The position numbers and the translations under genes are program-made. Positions 35,101-38,292 of a DNA stretch of 38,292 bases are shown piece after piece. Source of the stretch: Chloroflexota bacterium (GTDB lineage: Bacteria; Chloroflexota; Anaerolineae; B4-G1); contig JAAEPW010000773.1 in assembly GCA_024232355.1 (NCBI GenBank), positions 1-38,292 on the forward strand. The letters are read 5' to 3'. Within the stretch, counting starts at the first letter, position 1, and every line of letters starts with the position of its first letter. The notes beneath the pieces are model-generated. The model made no database searches, was not told the origin of the DNA, and saw only the letters and a program-made list of their open reading frames with translations.

Positions 35101-37038
35101 TGTCCAGGCCAGAGTCAGCGTCCCGCCGTCGTTGCGGTACACACGGTTGGGCTGATTGTTGTTCCCCACGGCCAGGTCGGGGTCGCCGTCGCCATCCCAA
35201 TCCCCCCAGGCTACGCTATAGGTTTCGTCGTTCTCCACTGATGACCAGGCCAGGCTCAGCGTCCCGCCGTCGTTGCGGTACACGCGGTTGGGTTGATTGC
35301 CGTTCCCCACGACCAGGTCGGGGACGCCGTCGCCGTCCCAATCCCCCCAGGCTACGCTCTTGGTGCGATCTCTCTCCGTCGACGACCAGGCCAGGGTCAG
35401 CGTCCCGCCGTCGTTGCGGTACACGCGGTTGGGCTGATTGATGCTCCCCCTGTTGTTCCCCACGGCCAGGTCAGGGTTGCCGTCGCCGTCCCAATCCCCC
35501 CAGGCTACGCTCTCGGTGCTGTCGCCCTCTGCCGATGTCCAGGCCAGGGTCAGCGTCCCGCCGTCGTTGCGGTACACGCTGGGATCATAGCTCCCCACGG
35601 CCAGGTCAGGGTCGCCGTCACCGTCCCAATCCCCCCAGGCTACGCTAATGGTGCCATCGCTCTCTGCCGATGTCCAAGCCAGGGCCAGCGTTCCGCCGTC
35701 GTTGCGGTACACGCGGTTGGGCTGATAGTAGTTGCCCACGGCCAAGTCGGGGTCGCCGTCACCGTCCCAATCCCCCCAGGCTACGCTATTGGTGTTGTCG
35801 TTCTCCGCCGATGTCCAGGCCAAGCTAATATCTACTGAGGATTGTAATTTTCCACGGTACTTAACTGCGTAACTATGTCCCAACATCAAGTCGGGTAGCA
35901 AGTCAGTGTTGAAATCGCCCCAAATGATGCAATTTCCAGCCGGTCCCGTCCAAGCTGGTACATTGCCCCACATCCGGCCTGCAAACACCTTGGTTCCACC
36001 TGATCCGGTCGTCGCCAGATCCAATTCATCATCGCTGTTCCAGTCTTCCCAGGCCACACTCACGGCCTCGCCTTCGTAGCTCCAATAAAGGCCCAAGTCG
36101 CTGCCGGTGGCGCTGTACACCAGTGTATCGCTAATGGTGCCCACGGCCAGGTCAAAGTTGCCGTCCTCGTTAAAGTCAGCCCAGGCCACGCTATGCACAT
36201 CAAGACCGCCTTCCCAGTAACCGGTGGTGAACGCGCCGCCGGTGTTGCCGTACACACGCAGGTCACCAAAGTTGCCCACGGCCAGGTCCATATCATCGTC
36301 GTCATCCCAATCGCCCCAAGCCACGGCGTGGGTGGCGTCGGTTTCGCCGCTATGCCAGGCCGGGATTAGCGTGCCGTCGTTGTTGCGGTACACACGGTTG
36401 GCCTGACCGTCGTTGCCCACGGCCAGGTCGGGGTCGCCGTCGCCGTCCCAGTCGGCCCAGGCCAGGTCGCGGGTGAACTCAGTCTCGGCGGATTGCCACG
36501 CCGCCACCAGGCTGCCCAGCGTGGGGGAGTAGACGTACAGCCGGTTGACGCCGTCATTGCCCACCGCCAGATCGAGGTAGCCGTCGCCGTTCACGTCGGC
36601 CCAGGCGATGCTGTAGGCGGTCTCGGTGTAGGGCGCGGTCCAGGAGGCGTTGACGGGCAGCGTGCCGCCGTCGTTGATAAAGACGCGCACGGGGGCATCG
36701 GAGGCGGCGGTCGCCAGGTCGAGGTCGCCATCGAGGTCAAAGTCGCCCACGGCCATCGCGCGCACGTCGTCGGCTTCGTGGGAGGTCCAGTCGGGGGTGT
36801 CGGAGAGGTCTTGGTCGGGGGCGGCGGGGTTGTCGGTGGTGGGGGCGGGGAGGGTGTCGATAGGGGAGATGGGGTCTGGCGCGGTGGGTGGGGTGGTGTA
36901 CCAAGCGGGGAGTAGGGCGGAATTGGGGGGTAGGGGGTGAGGGTCGGGAGATGGGGCGGCGCTAGAAGGGGAGAAGGGAATGGCAGTGAAGAGCATCACG
37001 GTTAGGACGATCAGGTTTAGGTAACGGTTGGTTTGCAT
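26128..37038 (-). CDS. Giant secreted FG-GAP / DUF11 / beta-repeat surface protein
   Basis: 3636 residues from the ATG at 37038 (AAGGAG at 37051-37046). The signal peptide is about residues 1-28 (LNLIVLTVMLFTAIPF), followed by a Pro-rich stretch. Then: 21 FG-GAP/VCBS repeats (nt 36789-33825; SVAWGDWDGDGDPDLAVGN type, with Asp-rich calcium loops); a series of DUF11-like domains (about nt 33000-31480; PTKLVTYTAVLANHGD, VRPGDPLTYALRLENAG); a run of ~60-residue beta units (30690-29569); a cysteine cluster (28938-28846); a PPC-like domain; an fibronectin-type module (LGLNWAANTEPDLWGYRVYY); a bacterial Ig (Big_1/invasin-like) module; another DUF11-like domain; the motif SVYLPLVLR (26541-26518); and a final ~130-residue beta domain. 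It is probably displayed on the cell surface or forms a sheath. No catalytic domain was recognised. It is the main gene of a minus-strand operon with the M23 gene before it and the RHS gene after. Confidence 0.85.
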   Translation of the reverse strand: MQTNRYLNLIVLTVMLFTAIPFSPSSAAPSPDPHPLPPNSALLPAWYTTPPTAPDPISPIDTLPAPTTDNPAAPDQDLSDTPDWTSHEADDVRAMAVGDFDLDGDLDLATAASDAPVRVFINDGGTLPVNASWTAPYTETAYSIAWADVNGDGYLDLAVGNDGVNRLYVYSPTLGSLVAAWQSAETEFTRDLAWADWDGDGDPDLAVGNDGQANRVYRNNDGTLIPAWHSGETDATHAVAWGDWDDDDDMDLAVGNFGDLRVYGNTGGAFTTGYWEGGLDVHSVAWADFNEDGNFDLAVGTISDTLVYSATGSDLGLYWSYEGEAVSVAWEDWNSDDELDLATTGSGGTKVFAGRMWGNVPAWTGPAGNCIIWGDFNTDLLPDLMLGHSYAVKYRGKLQSSVDISLAWTSAENDNTNSVAWGDWDGDGDPDLAVGNYYQPNRVYRNDGGTLALAWTSAESDGTISVAWGDWDGDGDPDLAVGSYDPSVYRNDGGTLTLAWTSAEGDSTESVAWGDWDGDGNPDLAVGNNRGSINQPNRVYRNDGGTLTLAWSSTERDRTKSVAWGDWDGDGVPDLVVGNGNQPNRVYRNDGGTLSLAWSSVENDETYSVAWGDWDGDGDPDLAVGNNNQPNRVYRNDGGTLTLAWTSAESDGTISVAWGDWDGDGVPDLAVGNFWDFNRVYRNDGGTLTMAWTSAERDRTKSVAWGDWDGDGDPDLAGGNDHPNCVYRNDGGALTMAWRSTARDNTRSVAWGDTDSDGDLDLAAGNWGQPVRVYRRDLDIFDPEWSTMTLAWSAPSGNNTHDLAWTDWDSDSDLDLAVGNNGVNQLYENVSSSEISLTLVWSSPENEDTRALAWGDWDGDGDLDLAAGNYDQPNRLYHNAGGTLTTAWSSLESDQTQNLAWGDYDDDSDPDLAVGNDGQPNRVYRNDGNDFTLVWSSAETDNTDSIAWADYDGDGDLDMLAGNDGQPNWGYRNDGGDTFVRAWNLSEWDNTHSIEWGDWDSDGDLDVIAGNGGNPNRVYRNTNGDLGAYAAWNSPDVDDTYDTAWGDWDNDGDLDVAVGNYGQVNRVYESHLHVSPSLPNSPARALVRSQDGTLDGTAVAPGIHSAVVLNTPVITIPFQLFDDQADPVHHVDAYYSLHGGGQWLPATVIDIKDEGLESRLTNLETSTDPEYGQAYYLLWDALADGVRRSDNVSFRIVPHSDYRRGGLVTRPPYGANSYPFRVHIADLSPSTCAVEPAVAPPGSLLTYTLVLSNADPLPAPGVDVAWALAEHTTFITTTASQGEPVVLYTDQDHQGQPGYETGIRWQGTITPSGQVTITVLAQLDAPLPDGTQVVATAMRNGQPLCEGSMAVTVRSAPDFTLSGLYATPTRAQPTKLVTYTAVLANHGDMHVPLAVYSDTLPANATWVGNVQITPPGAGATGYADGVFQWMGPLTVGLPVTISYQVQLDNLLPIGMQITNTATVNDGITNTVTLTAPAVTIYSEPTLDTSTLDAPARVRPGDPLTYALRLENAGTMHAPSSSASGALPSGTTCTGDFWASAGNGGCAGGTVSWSGPLTVGLPVTVSYVAQVGSGLSAGTVLSHAVTVTPQDFVTATITRTVVTTVAVPNLGGSQLVVDKPIIPLGETVALTLTLRNADIDAPQITVLVPIPAYLHSVSDLTGGASYNAAQKQVEWNGPLAEGATTQLGFRAVVSDTAPPDHTIVVTATIDDGYNPGLERGVTIRAGVSDLWYTIKTVDRPFVRVGRAATYTLALINANSVDANATLTDPLPADISFVSASPGLAYNAGEHRLEWSGVITGNSSITMTCVVSVSSALSDGIPIANVMYLDDGAGYVYTRTATLVTVRPQDSDCVNQVCVYADTRTDLGGGRWRFSGRVRVGSPSRADVFLDEDVGGHVILDETNGTITGEGRLSLLANRLYPVLDGPFDVTPDTGLVTLGPDASYLFDNLSGFTVPTDTVGVTVNVLQGTLSGTAQIESHVDGLLDISTQVDFFVNNGGSVDAVVGPTDFNVGGLPTSIDGGYLDSYGLVLNPELTLPMGITVSIPTCYVYPDGVFAGYVEFEQPVAVNLGGWGVAYYDMVLDSDHGLLFPTSIITLPGGTTALLTDLYVNTDGTIAYGNIQGDFQFEIAGVSLAAHNATLSDAGLHVISATLSFPFPLTPDSDPLALTFTDLLIAADGSIQSGGLSMSEFDFDFLGWQLHATGLILDENGVRIPQADLTFPTQPVDLGGRTYHFANVGVTPDGHLYGSLTDPQRLDIGDWRADATQGFTLSDAGVCAPEISVALPYYLGRTTLYFSDVCLDPATGVKAGSLSADFRFGVRGWSLEASKATLVGEELHVLTTTLTIPALDSTQVQIHDLQLSYRSPYILGGSFATDVQASLFGLQVRIPYDKISLARQGVEIQELTLRLPSDLYDQEITLTNLNASPDKITLRSNLGFEVAGLTVEARNSTLSSGGFHAGRAKLSLPASLGNYRTNINNVRINASGLTIDGGNVDIRLPSFNVGGGSGLGIREARVRLTFDSGGYLFDGRADIAVPGMMSVDCRVVFGTPDPPTWRYELREASVHIYGGGFRIPVDATGIFITGIEGKVRLSDPIRFDLIFDYESAPSWIVHGRVGGWVDTWGQFGIQGSALALNEYIQATMEASITRARGLMSEYDFCTKDRVLEGNVSVNIWSSDGRTHFTASGRLTLRLPKGLLGRWELCIDVPELKCGCDGEWWEVWKCWCKIRMKRHCWGTAIPPNDITLARLGVDLGEFKNGRWGAKGTVEFFGIRFGLYIDTSGHIDVTNLDSYELLEPPRRMALLSTASSVDEQYVEVKDDSEGIIFAMGWYTGTPTLALVSPSGNVITPTVAASDPLIHYEAYTDTHQVLYAVQEPQPGSWHLLVENPPAQDHYHLMVIGASAFSTVTVETPAAAETPADPTITIQGQVGGAYTDTVLSLYTIVTPTAELLVSDENGITTTETITVYSGRLLAEDVPLNPDGSWSYVWNTAQNPRPAGVYHVYASVEDERHPPVHAYAPGSIRVVDDTPPAPPAHLVVTPDENELGLNWAANTEPDLWGYRVYYRTLTDTSIITYTSSFVTYTGTISDPVFITGTRIITEHRGLTATVDVGDVTHITLPGLDNGLFYFVGVSAYDLSGNESALNTASAVVTETAPVVCNTPVTLEAPPVQEIVAGETALVTITARTTAPSMGNMCDFVQLDGGAVISGTASVYLEQESLYLFAQGNHASVQAHLYAPPDVPPGDYTVIFSGTVGSKSSSASTVLHIVPGPAYTITLTPDQSGIPGDGVSSTIITTTVTDRRGYPVADGTLVEFSTDAGALSPTQTQTVNGVAQATLTSNANGPVTATVTAKAGDAQGESGVAFLWADLIIAEAQPVRTYVQPGGMAQFRFAFGNAGNKVALDVVINAVLPNGLSFVRPNSLGLSPQQTGDTPYVGLLTVIDPGAAGIITITTQVDSDHNWEVGDRITVPLEIASLDAGQDFSLDNNAGQVVFVIGEPPGTSSVYLPLVLRNWGPPQPYPLIEQSIPEIITRPVTEQGETFYTTTLSLDGEIPAGGQFYFSSDPHQVLSIMVDDQLVLIQDYSEIFSYTFSSEGVPPEPAIVEISRQVVEAIADGNVILEYQDVYGSVVSASKVWLIWAP
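28846..28938 (-). other. Six-cysteine cluster in the megaprotein
   Basis: The residues follow C-x7-C-x-C-x9-C-x-C-x7-C, inside a short Trp-rich stretch (GEWWEVWKCWCKIRMKRHCW). Cysteines are otherwise rare in this protein, so a disulfide knot or metal site is likely. Confidence 0.6.
29569..30690 (-). repeat. Run of about six ~60-residue beta units of unrecognised type
   Basis: Successive units share a loose pattern: hydrophobic F/L strand, G-W/L/V, a strand ending ATL, then D.G.H or equivalent, then a strand ending LTLP/LSFP, a variable loop, a strand like F.D/N-V.., DG.I, and GG or YG. Examples begin GDFQFEIAGVSLAAHNATL, ADFRFGVRGWSLEASKATL, and LGFEVAGLTVEARNSTL. The units are diverged at the DNA level, so the array is old. 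Confidence 0.55.
33825..36789 (-). repeat. Array of 21 FG-GAP/VCBS-type repeats
   Basis: Each unit starts at a conserved Trp (W-[ST]-S-x-E) and contains AWGDWDGDGDPDLAVGN and NRVYRNDGGTL, about 45-51 residues long. Twenty-one units can be counted, 7 + 7 + 7 by similarity. FG-GAP repeats normally fold as blades of seven-bladed propellers. Confidence 0.8.
34828..35817 (-). repeat. Middle seven repeats, nearly identical in DNA
   Basis: Repeats 8-14 (330 residues, 990 bases) are close copies: the block TCCCAATCCCCCCAGGCTAC recurs in each, with GTCCCGCCGTCGTTGCGGTA in most. Differences concentrate in the short loop after LAVGN. Flanking repeats 1-7 and 15-21 are far more diverged. Confidence 0.85.
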
Positions 37039-37045
37039 AAGAGTA

Positions 37046-37051
37046 CTCCTT
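37046..37051 (-). promoter_or_regulatory. Ribosome site fixing the megaprotein start
   Basis: AAGGAG lies seven bases before the ATG at 37038. An in-frame ATG at 37056 lies upstream of it. An exact TTGACA occurs at 37115-37110 on the minus strand, but no good -10 follows at 16-18 bases, so a separate promoter here is uncertain. Confidence 0.7.
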
Positions 37052-37140
37052 CTCATAGAAGTCTTGTCATAGCTAGTTCCAAGTACCAGGTAGAAGTATT
37101 CAGATTGTGTGTCAACATTTTGTTTGAAACTCGGACAAGT

Positions 37141-38268
37141 TTACTGTTCTCGTTTGACTTGCAATGTTACGTCAGCATAGTGCCCTGCTACGTCTTTGAC
37201 TCGCACTGTCAAAGTGTGAACTTGGTTATCGAAAGGCAAGTCCCAGGTTCTTAGAAAAAACAGAAAACTATCTGCACTTGGACTATTCTGACTAGGTGTG
37301 TTATATGGACATGTCACCAGTGAGGCGGCAAAGTTGCTGTTCTCCGACAACTGTGCAGCACTCTGAGGAAATCTAGTTCGCTCATCAATCTCTTCGGGTT
37401 TTACAAAATTCAGGGAATGATTTTCCTTGCTGTAGCCCATGTAATAGTCAAAGACTCGTAGAATTTCAGCGTCCTGATAATCAGCGTCAAGCCACACTTC
37501 AACAACTTCGACGTCTTTATCAAATGTGGACACGGTCACACTGATCCAGGCAGAATTGTGGATTGGGATCACCGCATCTGTGCTAGGAGTGAAAAAGCCA
37601 TCTGTGGTTGGCAATTTGATCGAAGGACCTTTGATAGTCGGCGTAAGATCATTTAGATGTGGGTAGTAGACCAGGGGGTTATCACGAAAAGACATCTTGT
37701 CATTTCCACCATACAGGCTTGTCATAACACTAAAATGCAAATGATTGTATTGGCCTGTGTGTCCAATAATCTCACCCGCTAATACTATGGAGTCATCTGG
37801 CCAACTTTTGTGAATCTTGCCCAAAATGGTATCAAGGCTACCCAAGTGAACGTACTTTGTATAAATTCTTAGATGAGGATGATAAATGATGATCGAGTGT
37901 AAATAGTGTTTAGGGTCGAAGTATACTTGTTCCACAATCCCATCTGCAACAGCCACAATGGGCGTATTCGGAGAAGCAGGAATGTCAATTCCGTCATGAT
38001 ACAGTGTACCGGTTTCACCGATATTGCGAAATCCAAAGTCACTTTCTATTCTTCTCAGCAGAAAATCTATCCCCACATCTAGAATCACCTGGGGATCGTC
38101 TGTACGAATCAAACCGTGTTCAAAATCGACAATAGGCCAATATGTAAATACTTGGTAACCGTTCAGGGGGTCTCCCCGGCGGATTCTAATCAATATCTCG
38201 CGCTTCTCTAACGTAGTGTATACCAAAGTGTGGTACAGTAGCAATATGTCTCCATTGAGCGAAGCCAT
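37141..38268 (-). CDS. M23-family (LytM-type) metallopeptidase with Ig-like C-terminus, N-terminus uncertain
   Basis: 375 residues from the first in-frame ATG (38268), which directly follows a TGA (38271-38269). The zinc site is complete: H91 and D95 in YHDGIDIPA, H141 in KYVHLGSL, H176 and H178 in YNHLHFS. Residues ~210-375 are beta-rich, Ig-like (WISVTVSTFDKDVEVVEVWL ... HTLTVRVKDVAGHYADVTLQ). M23 enzymes cut peptidoglycan crosslinks and are normally exported, yet no signal peptide is seen and there is no clear ribosome site. The true gene may begin beyond the window and be broken by a frameshift or stop near 38270, or start at another codon. It ends 102 bases before the megaprotein start on the same strand, so it may be the first visible gene of that operon. 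Confidence 0.75.
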   Translation of the reverse strand: MASLNGDILLLYHTLVYTTLEKREILIRIRRGDPLNGYQVFTYWPIVDFEHGLIRTDDPQVILDVGIDFLLRRIESDFGFRNIGETGTLYHDGIDIPASPNTPIVAVADGIVEQVYFDPKHYLHSIIIYHPHLRIYTKYVHLGSLDTILGKIHKSWPDDSIVLAGEIIGHTGQYNHLHFSVMTSLYGGNDKMSFRDNPLVYYPHLNDLTPTIKGPSIKLPTTDGFFTPSTDAVIPIHNSAWISVTVSTFDKDVEVVEVWLDADYQDAEILRVFDYYMGYSKENHSLNFVKPEEIDERTRFPQSAAQLSENSNFAASLVTCPYNTPSQNSPSADSFLFFLRTWDLPFDNQVHTLTVRVKDVAGHYADVTLQVKREQ

Positions 38269-38292
38269 TCAGAAAACACTTTCAGAACAGAT

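Noticed and set aside
27538..36915. Long plus-strand open frames opposite the megaprotein (for example 29002-30432, 31672-32958, 33013-34371)
   Set aside because: These are antisense shadows of a GC-rich, repeat-bearing gene: the low-complexity Gly/Val/Arg composition mirrors the minus-strand codons, and no ribosome sites or domains are present.
37110..37115. Exact TTGACA upstream of the megaprotein gene as a promoter
   Set aside because: No acceptable -10 hexamer lies 16-18 bases downstream, so it is not listed as a promoter.

Overview
The window looks like a mid-GC segment of a Chloroflexota (Anaerolineae/Caldilineae-type) chromosome. This is an inference from protein style: very large secreted proteins built from FG-GAP, DUF11-type and RHS modules, a recurring I/V-Y-L-P-L/I-x-x-R/K tail motif, and an N-terminal module of the type '(I/S)YQG(R/H)L...' at the left edge. 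No rRNA, tRNA or CRISPR array was seen. Almost every real gene is on the minus strand; the exceptions are a TPR-CHAT protease gene and an IS66 transposase gene.

Layout, left to right. 1-429: 5' part of a secreted protein running off the window. 787-3855: secreted protein with two tandem beta domains and a degenerate CLCA-type metalloprotease motif. 3963-6410 (+): zinc-finger/TPR/CHAT caspase-like protease, converging on 7950-6377, a sigma factor and a zinc anti-sigma-like protein. 7951-8452: gene-free, with a frameshifted transposase relic and two hairpins. 16097-8453: a same-strand run of response regulator, PDZ-type membrane histidine kinase, a secreted 'YQGHL' protein and a secreted double cell-wall hydrolase (M23 plus lysozyme-like), with overlaps or coupled starts at two of the junctions. 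16261-16299: a strong intrinsic terminator. 38268-16328: an apparent surface-protein operon, made of an M23 peptidase, a 3636-residue FG-GAP megaprotein, a 1879-residue SpvB/RHS protein and a 753-codon secreted protein that is now split by an IS66-family element (18355-20179).

The two most informative signals are these. First, the CHAT protease and the neighbouring anti-sigma-like protein share a zinc module with identical spacing, C-x21-H-x3-C-x2-C. This suggests a protease / anti-sigma / sigma circuit resembling, by analogy only, the Csx29-Csx30-RpoE module of type III-E CRISPR loci. Second, the IS66 insertion is perfectly readable: 22-bp inverted repeats, an 8-bp target duplication, and an open frame that is restored when the element and one duplicate are removed.

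The megaprotein carries 21 FG-GAP repeats, i.e. three sets of seven. The middle seven are nearly identical, as if one whole propeller had been recently homogenised. It also carries a run of about six 60-residue beta units that I do not recognise.
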